A DNA stretch of 64,000 bases from Rossellomorea marisflavi (lineage in GTDB: Bacteria > Bacillota > Bacilli > Bacillales > Bacillaceae_B). The position numbers and the translations under genes are program-made. The stretch covers positions 972,001-1,036,000 of the forward strand of contig NZ_CP047095.1 of assembly GCF_009806575.1 (NCBI RefSeq), in the 5' to 3' direction. Below the pieces are notes generated by a model. The model was not told where the DNA came from. It saw only the letters and a program-made list of their open reading frames with translations, and did no database searches. Of the stretch, positions 40,801-51,500 are shown piece by piece (the first letter of the stretch is position 1; each line of letters starts with the position of its first letter).

Positions 40801-43800
40801 ATTTCACTGTCGGAGGACTCGGACCGGATACGTATACGGTGTCGGTCATCGCACAGGATTTCCAAAGCGGTTCCGTTGGTGCCGTTGTCGTATCAGGACA
40901 GACGACTCCAGTCGCCGTTCAGCTCCAGCCTTTCCCTGGTCGGATCATCGGGACCGTCACACCTGAAGTAGCGAATACAATCGTGGAACTAAGGGATGTC
41001 AACAATGTGTTCATCGATTCCTTCGTAACGAATCCGGATGGTACGTATTCCTTCAATAATCTTGCACCGGGCGTGTATACCGTCACGGCAAGTGCCCCGA
41101 ATTATACGTCAGCTCAAGGTGGGGCCACGGTGACGAGTGGCGGAACGGCTGTCGTCAATTTGACGATTATCCCGAATCCAGCGTCGGCATCGGGTCAGAT
41201 TACAACGACAGGTGGCGTACCACTTCCGACTTCTTTCGTTCAGGTCTTGAATTCAAATGGGATACTCGTTGGCACGGGTTCATCGGATGCTAATGGATTC
41301 TATATCGTCGGAGGTCTTCCGGCAGGGTCCTATACGGTGGTTGCCAACGCACCGAACTATGGACAACAAGTGAGAGGAATCACTCTGACGATCGGGCAGG
41401 TGCTCACCAACGTTGATTTTGTATTGACGCCAGATACCGGAAATCTGACCGGTCAGGTAACGGACCGACAAACGGGTAACGTACTATCCGGTGCTTCTGT
41501 TGTCGTATTGGACGCCACGACACAGTTGCCGGTGGCCACGACTACCACGTCATTGTTCGGAAACTATGTTCTGAATGGTCTTGCGCCGGGTACCTACATC
41601 GTCACAGCCTCCCTGGCCAATTATTCCACTGAGCAGGTCGGAGCCATCATCATCAGCAATCAGAACAGCACGGCCAATATCTCCCTGCAGCCGAATCCAG
41701 GAACCATATCTGGGAATGTAGTCGATGTGAACGGGAATCCGATAACGGGTAATAACATTCAAATCTCTGTCCTGAATGAAAATAATGTGCTCATCGTGAC
41801 ACTTCTTGCGAATCCAGACGGCACGTACCAAGTACCGCAATTGCCACCTGGCACGTATTTCGTCACAGCGAGCGCGCCGGGATTTGCATCCTCCACCGTA
41901 TCCGCCATTGTGACAGCAGGAGCGACGGTGCCGGTCACAAATGTCCTTACGGCGAATCCGGTGACACTGACGGCTACGGTCCTGATCCTTGGCACCTCGA
42001 CACCGATTGCCGGATCACAGGTCCAAGTGAAGACATCCAGCAACATTGTCATCGCGACAGGTACGACCGATGCAGCAGGGAATGTCACGTTTACGGGTCT
42101 TCCCGCTGGGACACTCATCGTGGCAGCAGATGCACAAAACTTTGGGACAGATTCGAAGTCAGTGTTTGCCGCTCCGGGAGATGTGCTCACCGTCCAGCTC
42201 TTCTTACCAGATGATCCAGGTCAGGTTGTGGGGGTCGTCACAAACCTTGCAACAGGTGCCCCGATTCCGAATGCCACCATCACGTTGACAGATAACACAG
42301 GTGTCATTGTTTCCACTGCGGTAACCAACACAGCAGGTCAATATTCGTTCTCTGGAGTAACACCGGGCACGTATCGTCTAACAGCCAACGCACCGAACTT
42401 CGGACCGGAGATTTCAGGTGTGACGGTGGCGCCGAATGCGGTGAGCAACGTCAGTTTTGCATTGCAGCCGAACCCAGGTATCATTACAGGCATAGTGAGA
42501 GATTCCGTTACAAACTTGCCGATTCCGAATGCCACGATTGCCGTCAGGGAATTTTCAGGAGATGGACCGATCATCACCACGACGCTTACCGACGCCAATG
42601 GCTTTTTCCAGACGACCCATCTCTCACCACGGTCCTATGTCGTCTTAGCCAGTAAAGAAGGTTTTGGAACAGCGACGGTTTCTGCTGAAGTACTGAGTGG
42701 CCAGATCACTAACGTCGAGTTGTTCCTGACGCCGAATCCAGGCGCTGTTCAAGGGACGGTCCGCGATGCAGCGACAGGGCTTCCGATTGGCGATACGCTC
42801 GTTCGGGCAATCAACAATCAAGGCACGATCATTGTCTTCATCCACACCGACAGTAATGGATTCTATTATCTTGGGGGACTGCCACCGGGAGATTACACGA
42901 TTACAGCGGTCAATCCACTGTATCAAGCAGGTTTTGCAGAAACCTTAATCCAATCGAATGTAACCAATACCGTAAACCTTTCACTACAGCCAAACCCTGC
43001 CTCATTGAGCGGGTTGGTGTTCGACGCTGTCGATGGATCGCCGCTACCCGGTACCGTGATCGAGGTCAGGCTAGCGGGGACCAACGTTCTCGTGCGTCGT
43101 GTCACATCGGATGAAAATGGACGCTACATCATTACAGGTCTTCCGACTGGAACGTTTGATGTCGTGGCAGAACTTCAAAACTATATGATCACGACGAATA
43201 CAATTTTCCTGACAGCTGGTGAGTCGGAAGTACTGAACATCCCGATGCAACCTTTTCCTGCGACTATAAGGGGTACGGTGGTAAACGCCGTCACGCTTGC
43301 CCCTATTTCAGGTGCATTGGTGAAATTGGTCATTGCAAATACAGATATTGAAGTGACGAGCATCCTGACCTCGGCAGATGGAACCTACACCCTATCGAAT
43401 ATTGCCGTCGGACAATACGATGTGATCTTCTCGGCCAGTGGCTATGCGAATGTCGTTGTCCCTGTGATTTTGGAACCGAATGAAGTGGAAGTAGTAGATG
43501 CCTTCCTTGATCCGAATCCTGGTACGTTGACGGGAAGAGTATTCGACCAAGTGACGGGTGCAAGTATACAAGGGGCTCTGGTTCGGGTGTTCAACCAGGA
43601 CGGTACCTTCATCACAAGCACTCTGACCGATGCCAATGGGATTTATGAACTTCCTGGCATAGCAGAAGGATTGTATACGGTCATCTATAGTGCGGAAGGC
43701 TACGGGGCAGAATCGAGGACCATCGCCATCCCGGCGGGAGCAACCGTGACAGTGGACGTCGGTCTACTGGCTGAGTCTTCGGCCATTCAGGGAACGGTGC

Positions 43801-45398
43801 GTGATGCCGCCATAGGACTACCGATTCCTTCAGCCCTTGTCCAAATCTTCACCATCGGCACGACCATTCCGATTGCTTCTGTTTTAACCGATCAGTCAGG
43901 TCAATACTTTATCTCGGGAATCCTGCCGGAAGAGTACCGCGTGGTGTACAGTGCACCGACGTATCAGTCCGAAACGTTCATCCTCTTCTTCAATCCTGGA
44001 GAAACGAAAACGGTCGATGCCGAGTTGACTAGACTGCCTTCCAGCATCGTAGGTGTCGTCACGGATGTCACCACGGGACTTCCTATCACGAACGCAACGG
44101 TGACGCTCTTCATCGAAGGGACGGAAATCGCAGTCGCCTCGTCGACAACGGACCAGGACGGGAATTACGTGCTGACAGGATTGTCGGCAGGTACGTACAG
44201 CCTCCGATTTGAGGCGTTTGGTTACCAAACGGCAGCGGTCCCGATTCAACTCGGGTTTGCTGAGACATTGACGGTGAACCAGGCATTGAGGTTGGAATTC
44301 GGAAGCGTAACCGGTACTATCAGGGAAGCCTTGACTGGTGAGCCGATTCGAAATTCCCTCGTTCTTGCCTTCTCTGTAACCGGTGTGCCACTTGGAACGG
44401 CCATTACGGATATTAACGGGAATTACCTGATTGATGGGTTACCGCAAGGACCGATAGTCCTCGTCGTCAGGGCCGTCGGCTTCCAGACGCAGACAAGGGA
44501 AGTTGCCATCATTGGAGGTCAAACCATCCAGGAAAATTTCAATCTCCTCGGAGACCCGGCCGTCATCACAGGTTTCATCACGGATATTCGCACAGGTGAA
44601 CCGATCTCTCAAGCACTGGTCCAAATCTATCCGTTCGGTTCCGACGTCCCGATCCGGTCCACGTTGTCGGCACAAAATGGCTTCTATATCCTCTTCGGCC
44701 TCCCGCCTGGACGCTATGTGATCCGGGTCAGGGCGTTCGGCTATCCGGAGAAATTCGTAGAGGTCACACTTCTTGAAGGGCAGGTCCTGAGGCTCGATAT
44801 CCAGCTTGGTAACGTGAACCCACCACCGCCGAACGATCTGCGTCCGGAATGCATCAAAGCCGACAAACTGTACGACTGGGTATTCGCTCCGTTCAGGGAG
44901 TCCCAGAAGGTCATGATCCCGCCTGACTGCAGGGGAATCGTGGTAGACGCCCTCGCCCTCGGCGAAGACGTGACGATTTCCTGCAGCACCGGAGCCGCAA
45001 GCTGCCGCGTAATCGGGTACGAGAACGGAAGGCCGGGAGTCGTGAATGTCAGGATCGAGATCCCGGTCACGCTTACCCTTGAGACGGAGGACGGGGGCTC
45101 GTGTGTCATCGAGTACCGCGCCTATCTCGACCGTTCCCTTGCCGTCTGCATTCCAGATGGCCTCAACGCCGGGAACATCGACTGCTCGCTCCTTGAAGTG
45201 AAATGCATGGCAGATGGTGGAGTCCTTACTGATCAGTTCTTCCAGATCAACCTCCTTGCCTGCCTGCAGATCGAAGTCCATGCCAACGTCACCCTGGAGG
45301 TCCTTGCTGAATTCTGCTTCCCTCGCGGAAATCCTGAATTCGTCAATCAGGATGCTATCTCCAGCTGTGATTTTCCGGAGTGGCCACCAGGTTGTTAA
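37824..45398 (+). CDS. giant repeat protein A with cysteine-rich C terminus, putative spore-surface fibre
   Basis: 2,524 residues from TTG 37824. There is no signal peptide, membrane helix or LPXTG motif. Residues 1-215 are a unique beta-rich domain, about 215-353 a DUF11-like domain (LLLGQQATWTGIIRVQNNGE), and 354 to about 2330 hold 23 repeats of about 86 residues of the carboxypeptidase-regulatory-like type (SGTVRD, then GxYxFxxLxPGxYxVxAxAxGY). After a proline linker the last 185 residues (LYDWVFAPFRESQKVMIPPD) carry all 12 cysteines I could find. The C-terminal type recalls domains of coat or exosporium proteins. Single gene with own promoter and terminator. Confidence 0.85.
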   Translation: MAFPSNDQFTPIEVGGVPLFDVVGDENPPSTDIVGNSTFPAGFFAYDGTNVYFRIRLDGDPRNTQLTGFRNFSWGVLINTTGVAGTYNWLFNVDGLNNRVSLIQNTIVQVNSWTDQAEGTNGSGAPNVSRPITNFDFARVSPADSSIGGTQDFFLDWYLPANVFFSTLGITETSLIRIVSFTSANANNYNKDSLRTSEGFSFTNAFSDPVTPEDADVRARLRTTKQLTSGPTLLLLGQQATWTGIIRVQNNGESQATTIFLQDILGPDNISSFVVNSVSQGLVSYNPATKQLTWSVGNLGEEAQATLTFTLVGSYTTSGTRLLDRVVATGVDSYSGGTVTSNTTIVNVNVLAAATINGTITDQSTGLVLPNATVTLLQGVTVIATTTSNAAGFYSFTNLAAGNYTVQASRTNYTTASVNTSVSSGSSQTVNIALQPLNSTITGNVSSGGPIANATIVLTNPAGTIVATTTTNGAGNYTFKGIIPGSYNLSVTAAGFQSQTAGVTTVANQTSIVNFVLLANPGAISGTVRDSLTNAPIQGSTVELLTQTGILLSSTVTDAAGLYTFGNLAPGSYQVRAVALGYSTSTVSVQVVSGATTTVNLFLQQNPGAVAGQVRDAATQLPIQGATVQAVDSQGFVIDAFTTDANGQYAFNNLLPGPYTFVFTASGYGSQTKGATVTSNTTTILDAELTRIAGTLTGTVTDPGSAPIPNATVTVFFNNVQIASVLTDASGNYTIPGLAPGSYTVVIGATNFSTVTLGTSITGGQTTILNATLSPNPGTLTGLVQDTGANPLAGVNITVTTSSGTGVIVATTVTGTDGTYTITGLAPGNYIVVASNLNFQQGSEGATITSGATTVVNFILTANPGSLAGTITNAQTGAPFAGANVQVRILDAGGTVIATVSSDINGQYSVGNLAPGIYTVVAAAPDFQTNSATVQVVSNQTAIGDVALVPNPGSIFGTVTSSIGSTPIGGATVSIINSGGILVTSVITDPAGNFTVGGLGPDTYTVSVIAQDFQSGSVGAVVVSGQTTPVAVQLQPFPGRIIGTVTPEVANTIVELRDVNNVFIDSFVTNPDGTYSFNNLAPGVYTVTASAPNYTSAQGGATVTSGGTAVVNLTIIPNPASASGQITTTGGVPLPTSFVQVLNSNGILVGTGSSDANGFYIVGGLPAGSYTVVANAPNYGQQVRGITLTIGQVLTNVDFVLTPDTGNLTGQVTDRQTGNVLSGASVVVLDATTQLPVATTTTSLFGNYVLNGLAPGTYIVTASLANYSTEQVGAIIISNQNSTANISLQPNPGTISGNVVDVNGNPITGNNIQISVLNENNVLIVTLLANPDGTYQVPQLPPGTYFVTASAPGFASSTVSAIVTAGATVPVTNVLTANPVTLTATVLILGTSTPIAGSQVQVKTSSNIVIATGTTDAAGNVTFTGLPAGTLIVAADAQNFGTDSKSVFAAPGDVLTVQLFLPDDPGQVVGVVTNLATGAPIPNATITLTDNTGVIVSTAVTNTAGQYSFSGVTPGTYRLTANAPNFGPEISGVTVAPNAVSNVSFALQPNPGIITGIVRDSVTNLPIPNATIAVREFSGDGPIITTTLTDANGFFQTTHLSPRSYVVLASKEGFGTATVSAEVLSGQITNVELFLTPNPGAVQGTVRDAATGLPIGDTLVRAINNQGTIIVFIHTDSNGFYYLGGLPPGDYTITAVNPLYQAGFAETLIQSNVTNTVNLSLQPNPASLSGLVFDAVDGSPLPGTVIEVRLAGTNVLVRRVTSDENGRYIITGLPTGTFDVVAELQNYMITTNTIFLTAGESEVLNIPMQPFPATIRGTVVNAVTLAPISGALVKLVIANTDIEVTSILTSADGTYTLSNIAVGQYDVIFSASGYANVVVPVILEPNEVEVVDAFLDPNPGTLTGRVFDQVTGASIQGALVRVFNQDGTFITSTLTDANGIYELPGIAEGLYTVIYSAEGYGAESRTIAIPAGATVTVDVGLLAESSAIQGTVRDAAIGLPIPSALVQIFTIGTTIPIASVLTDQSGQYFISGILPEEYRVVYSAPTYQSETFILFFNPGETKTVDAELTRLPSSIVGVVTDVTTGLPITNATVTLFIEGTEIAVASSTTDQDGNYVLTGLSAGTYSLRFEAFGYQTAAVPIQLGFAETLTVNQALRLEFGSVTGTIREALTGEPIRNSLVLAFSVTGVPLGTAITDINGNYLIDGLPQGPIVLVVRAVGFQTQTREVAIIGGQTIQENFNLLGDPAVITGFITDIRTGEPISQALVQIYPFGSDVPIRSTLSAQNGFYILFGLPPGRYVIRVRAFGYPEKFVEVTLLEGQVLRLDIQLGNVNPPPPNDLRPECIKADKLYDWVFAPFRESQKVMIPPDCRGIVVDALALGEDVTISCSTGAASCRVIGYENGRPGVVNVRIEIPVTLTLETEDGGSCVIEYRAYLDRSLAVCIPDGLNAGNIDCSLLEVKCMADGGVLTDQFFQINLLACLQIEVHANVTLEVLAEFCFPRGNPEFVNQDAISSCDFPEWPPGC
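38883..44816 (+). repeat. 23 coding repeats in giant gene A
   Basis: Protein-level tandem repeats of 81-88 residues start at residue 354. Each opens with a xxxGxVxD strand, has a variable loop with PIxGAxV, then TDxxGxYxxxxLxPGxYxVxAxAxxY and a final xxVxxGxxxxVxxxLxPNPG. The copies differ at DNA level, so they are old and should be stable against slippage. Confidence 0.85.
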
Positions 45399-45408
45399 GA
45401 TAATGAAT

Positions 45409-45438
45409 GCGATCCCGTTTATGCGGGATCGTTTTTTT
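45409..45438 (+). terminator. terminator of giant gene A
   Basis: GCGATCCCG and CGGGATCG pair around TTTATG and seven T follow. Confidence 0.9.
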
Positions 45439-45537
45439 ATGGGAGAGTTCCGAGACGAGGGAAATAAAAAAATTGTTTAATAGTAGATTTTGAATATGGC
45501 AACCTCTTGAAGGGAGGAAATAGACGAACACCCTATG

Positions 45538-45595
45538 ACCGATTTGTCCCAATCTCAATAGACTATAAAGATGAAAGAAGAAGGAGGGGTTTAGG
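45538..45595 (+). promoter_or_regulatory. candidate SigK-type promoter and ribosome site of giant gene B
   Basis: AC at 45538-45539, a 17-base spacer and AATAGACTA at 45557-45565, in the same arrangement as before gene A and sharing ACCGATTTGTCCCA. AAGGAGGGG is again 7 bases before the TTG start. Confidence 0.45.
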
Positions 45596-45596
45596 T

Positions 45597-48500
45597 TTGG
45601 CATTTCCGAGTAACAATCAATATACCGCAATCGAGGTGGGTGGCGTTCCGCTCTTTGACGTTTTGGGGGATGAGTCACCCGCTTCGACGGACCTTGTTGG
45701 GAATTCGACGTTTCCGGCTGGCTTTTTCGCCTATGATGGGACCAATGTTTATTTTCGACTACGATTGGATGCAGATCCGCGTAACACGCAGCTGACTGGT
45801 TTCAGAAACTTTTCTTGGGGTGTGCTGATCAACACGACAGGCGTAGCTGGAACATACAATTGGCTATTCAACGTGGATGGGCTGAATAATCGGGTCAGCT
45901 TGATCCAGAACACGGTCGTGCAATTCAATTCTTGGACCGATCAGGCAGAGGGAACCAATGGCAATGGGGCTCCAAATGTTTCAAGGACTATTACCAATTT
46001 TGATTTTGCAAGAGTGGTTCCTGCTGATTCATCGATTGGAGGGACACCAGATTTCTTTTTGGACTGGTACTTACCGGCCAATGTATTTTTTTCCACCCTG
46101 GGGATTACAGAGTCTTCCCTGTTACGCACCATTTATTTTTCATCGGCGAATGCGAATAATTACAACAAGGATTCCTTGCGTACGAGTGAAGGGTTTTCTT
46201 TCGTCAATGCCTTTAGTAATCCTGTATCTGCTCAGGATACTGATATTCGTGCCCGTCTCGAAACCAATAAGCAGCTGACCGGTGGCCCGGCAAGCTTGCT
46301 GCTCGGGCAGCAAGCCACGTGGACCGGTACCATCACCGTGAGGAACAATGGGCAGTCAGCGGCCAATGCCGTGTCTCTGGTCGATCTCATCGGGACTGAT
46401 GTGGTTGGTTCATTTGTGGTAGACAGTGTCTCCCAAGGGCTGATCACGTATAATGCACTGACGAAGCAATTGACATGGAACGTGGGGAATCTTCCTGCCA
46501 ACATCCAAGCTACTTTGACGTTCACTCTTACAGGTTCCTACACACTGAGCGGACAGCGGCTCCTTGATCGCGTTGTGGCTACGGGACTGGATAGTTTCTC
46601 GGGAGGGGGGGTGACTTCCAATACGACCATTGTGAACGTAAATGTAACAGCTTCTGCTACGATCAATGGCGTTGTCACCGATCAGGCTACGGGGCTTTTC
46701 CTGCCAAATACTACGGTCAATCTCCTACAGGGGGTCACGGTTGTGGCCTCGACGATTACGAATGCCATCGGCTTTTATTCCTTCACCAATCTGGTACCGG
46801 GGAACTATACAATCGAAGCAGCCAGGGCGACGTATAATACCGCCAGTGTTAACACATCTGTAGCCCCTGGTGCTTCTAATACGGTGAATATCCCGCTACA
46901 GCCTCAAACAAGTAGCATTTCGGGGAATGTTTCAAGCGGTGGTCCGATCCTCGGGGCGACGATCGTCCTCACGAATTCTTCAGGTGTCATCGTGGGTACC
47001 ACGATCACGGATGCTTTAGGAAATTACTCTTTTGTGGGACTCATACCGGGGCCATACAATCTAGCGGTTTCCGCCCCGGCGTTTCAATCTCAGACGATTG
47101 GCGTCACGACGGTGGCCAATCAGGCATCGGTCGTGAATGTTACCTTAGTGCCGAACCCCGGTGCCCTTTCCGGTACGGTACAGGATAGCGTGACCAGTGC
47201 ACCACTTCCCGGTACCACGGTGGAATTGCTTACATCTACGGGGATCCTCCTCAACTCGACGACGACGGATGCAGGGGGCGTCTATACATTCGATGCACTA
47301 GCTCCCGGGCTTTATCAGGTAAGGGCGTCGGTTTCAGGATATTCCACGGGTATCGTATCGGCATTGGTTGTCTCGGGGTTGACGGCGACAGGGAATCTTC
47401 TCCTTTTGCAAAACCCGGGAACGGTGACGGGGCAGGTAAGGGATGCGGCGACTCTGCTGCCGATACAGGGGGCCACGGTTCAAGTGATCGACGGACAGGG
47501 GGTCGTATCGGGGACACTGTCGACCGATGTGACGGGAGTGTATACCTTTGCCTCCTTGCGTCCAGGTTCGTATTCTCTTATATTTTCGGCACCTGGATAT
47601 GGAAGTGTAACCAATGGAGCCGTGGTGACGTCCAATGCCATCACGGTTGTGGATGCTCCATTGACACGGATAGCAGGAACGTTATCGGGTACCGTGACTG
47701 GCCCGGGCAGCCTGCCAATCCCTGGTGCGGTCGTAACGGTGTACGCTAATAACGTCCAGATCGCGAGCGTGTTGACGGATCTGGCAGGGAATTACACCGT
47801 TCCGGGGCTTTCTCCAGGTTCCTATACCGTCGTGATCGGGGCCAATACGTTCACGTCGGCCTCTCTAGGGACATCCATATCAGGTGGACAGACTACAACG
47901 CTTGACGCACTCCTGACTCCAAATCCAGGTACGTTGACTGGAACCATAACCGATCAGGGTGCCAATCCCCTATCGGGCGTCTCGGTGACGGTGGCAGCAA
48001 GCTCGGGTACGGGAATCATCGTCGCAACGACGGTGACAGGAAATGACGGGACGTATACGGTCACGGGTCTTGCTCCCGGAAACTACATCGTGGTGGCAAG
48101 CAGTCTCAATTTCCAACAAGTTTCGGCTGGCGCCAGTATCGCAGCTGCCGGAACGACCGTATTGAACCTATCTCTTGCCAGTGATCCTGGGACCATCTCC
48201 GGGGTGATTCTCGACGCCCAGACTGGGAGTCCGATTGCAGGAGCGAATGTACAGATACGGGTTTTGGATGCAGGGGGCTCTCTTGTCGCCACGGTTCAAT
48301 CTGCCCCGGACGGTCAATACGTTTTGGGGAATCTTGCACCGGGGGTGTATACCGTTGTCGCCTCTGCGGTGGACTTCCAGACCAATAGCGCTACGGTACA
48401 AGTGTTCCCGAATCTGACGACGGTCGGGAATGTGGCCCTTTTGCCAAATCCGGGAAGTATTTTCGGCACGGTCACAAGCAGTATCGGCTCAACGCCGATT

Positions 48501-51500
48501 GGAGGGGCGGTAGTATCGGTCCTGAATAGTAGCGGTCAATTGGTCACGTCCGTACTGACGGACATTGCCGGGAACTTCACCGTAACCGGACTTGCGCCGG
48601 ATCAATATACCCTATCGGTCCTTTCTCCCGATTTTCAAAATCGCAGTGTGGGCGCGATCGTCGTTTCGGGCGTCACTACGCCGGTAGCCGTTCAACTGAT
48701 CCCTGATCCTGGGAGCATTACCGGGACGGTCACCCCTACAGTACAGAACACGCTTTTACAGCTAAGGGATATCAATAACGTCTTCATCGATTCGTTTGCA
48801 GCGAACCCTGATGGAACCTTCTCTTTCAATAATCTGGCACCAGGTGTGTACACAGTCACGGCGAGTGCACCGAACTATTCATCCGCACAAGCAGGTGCAG
48901 TGGTGGTTAGTGGGGAGACAGATGTCATCGCACTGACCATCTTACCGAATCCCGCCACCATAACGGGCACCATCACGACAACCGGCGGGGTGCCGCTTCC
49001 GACCTCATTCGTTCAAGTGTTGAATCCGATAGGCATCTTGGTGGCTTCAGGTTTTTCTGACGCCAACGGAGTCTATACGGTGGGGAATCTTCCGGCGGGC
49101 TCTTATACGGTAGTGGGCAATGCGGTCAATTTTGGTCAGGCGTCACAAGGCGTAACGCTGACAGCAGGGCAAATCCTGCCGGATGTGAACTTCACGCTCC
49201 TGGGGGATACAGGGGGCTTGACTGGTCAGGTAACGGATGCGTTTACGGGTACCCTCTTGTCAGGAGCCACGGTTGTCATATCGGATGCCACAACACAGCT
49301 TCCCGTTATCACCACCACCACCTCTTTGTTCGGGAACTTCCTTGTGAGTGGTCTCGCTCCTGGAACCTATATTGTGACAGCTTCCCTGACCGGCTATGCC
49401 TCCCGACAAGTGGGAGCGATCGTTGTCAGCGATCAGAACGGCATCGTCCACTTATTCCTCACCCCGGATCCAGGGACCATTGCAGGTACCGTGGTGGATA
49501 CGAATGGAAACCCTGTAACGGGTACAAACATTCAGATCACCGTTGTGAACGAAGACAATGTCATCATTGCAACGGTCCTGGCCAATTCGGATGGAACGTA
49601 TCAGATTCCTCAGCTTCTGCAGGGGACATATTTTATCACGGCCAGCGCCCCAGGTTTTGCTTCCTCTACGGTTTCAGCGATTGTAGCAAGCGATCAGGTA
49701 ACCCCCGTCTCGAATGTCCTCACTCCAAATCCTGTTGCCGTGACAGCGACCGTCCTTATCGTAGGTTCGTCTACGCCGATTGCAGGATCTCAAGTGCAGG
49801 TCAAATCGGCAAATAACATCGTCATTGCGGCAGGAACGACCGATTCTTCAGGTCAGGTAACGTTTCAAGGACTTCCCGCGGGCACCTTGTTCTTTACAGC
49901 GGATGCTGTGGATTTCGGAACCGATTCCAAGACTGTCTTTGCAGGTCCAGGAGATATCCTGACGGTTGAACTGCTCCTGAGGGATGACCCAGGTCAGGTT
50001 GTGGGACTTGTGACCGATTTGACTACAGGAGCCCCAGTACCGAATGCTTCCGTGACACTCAGGAATGTAGCGGGGGTCAATGTATCCACTGCATTGACAA
50101 ATGATTCTGGCCAATACTCCTTTACAGGAGTGACTCCGGGCACTTACACCGTTATAGCCAATGCCGCGAATTTCGGACCTGAGTTGTCAGGTGTAACGGT
50201 TGCGCCCAATATCGTAAGCAATGTCAGCTTTGCCCTCCAGCCTAATCCGGGGGTGATTCAAGGAACGGTGCGTGATGCGGGAACCAATCTGCCGATCCCG
50301 AATGCCACCGTGACAATCCGGCAGTTCTCTGGAGATGGGCCGATCATAACAACGACTCTCACGGATGCGAATGGGTTCTTCCGATCCACTCAATTATCAC
50401 CAAGGTCCTACGTGGTCGTATCCGGTATCGATGGATATGGGTCAGCCGCCGTGTCAGCCGATGTCGTCAGCAGTCAGGTGACGACGGTTGAGGTATTCCT
50501 CACGCCGAATCCGGGTGCCATCCAAGGAACCATCCTTGATGCTGAGACCCTGCAGCCGCTAGGCGGGACACTCGTGCGGGTCATCAACAACCAAGGAACC
50601 ATTATTGCTTCAGTGAATACGGATGCGAATGGCTTCTATTATGCAGGCGGGTTGCCTCCGGGGGATTATACGGTAGGAGCGGTCAACCCTGTGTACCAGG
50701 CGGGCCTGAGTGAAACGTTGATTCAACCGAACGTGACCAATACGGTGAACTTGCTCTTGCAAGGGAACCCTGCTACGTTGAACGGCCTCGTTTATGATGC
50801 CGTGGACGGATCTCCATTGCCGGGTGCGGTGATTGAAATTAGAGTGAGCGGCACCAATATCCTCGTTCGGCGAGTGGTATCAGATGGAACTGGTAGATAC
50901 ATTGTTTCCGGATTACCACAAGGTACATTCGACGTAGGGGCACAACTTCAGAATTATAAGATCAGTACCAATACGGTGTTCCTTAGCCCTGGTGAAGTGG
51001 AGGGTCTTAATATTCCATTAAGTCCATTCCCTGCAACAATCATTGGAACGGTGGCCGATGCCCTCACGCTAACCCCGATTGCGGGTGCACTTGTCCGTTT
51101 GGTCATTCCGAACACGGATATTGAAGTAGGAAGCGTATTGACCGGTGCCGATGGAACCTATACGTTGAGCAATATACCTGAAGGACAGTATACCCTGACT
51201 TTCTCAGCTAATGCCTTTGCTAGTGACGTACAATCCATCACGCTTGAAGAAAATGAAGTTGCAACCATCAATGCATTCCTGGACGCTAATCCTTCTACTA
51301 TTTCTGGCAGGGTGACGGCTCAGGGATCGGGGGCAGGGATTCAAGGGGCTCTTGTGAGGGTCTTTACTCAGAATGGTGCCTTTGTGACGAGTACGTTGAC
51401 GGATGCAAATGGCTTTTATGAACTACCGGGTATCAGGGAAGGAACCTATTCCGTGATCTACAGCGCGACCGGATTTGGAACGACTCTCAGGACGATTCCC

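Noticed and set aside
38883-44816. CRISPR array or recombination hot spot
   Set aside because: The repeats are coding units of about 86 residues, highly diverged at DNA level, in one open frame.
44439-45281. Long open frame on the minus strand opposite the end of giant gene A (and a similar one at 52464-53192)
   Set aside because: It mirrors the codon pattern of the sense gene; the paired occurrence follows from the duplication, and neither has a start with a ribosome site.
45507-45596. Extra 30-residue N-terminal extension of giant protein B
   Set aside because: It begins at a TTG without a ribosome site, runs through the conserved promoter-like block, and has no counterpart in protein A, where an in-frame TAG blocks it.
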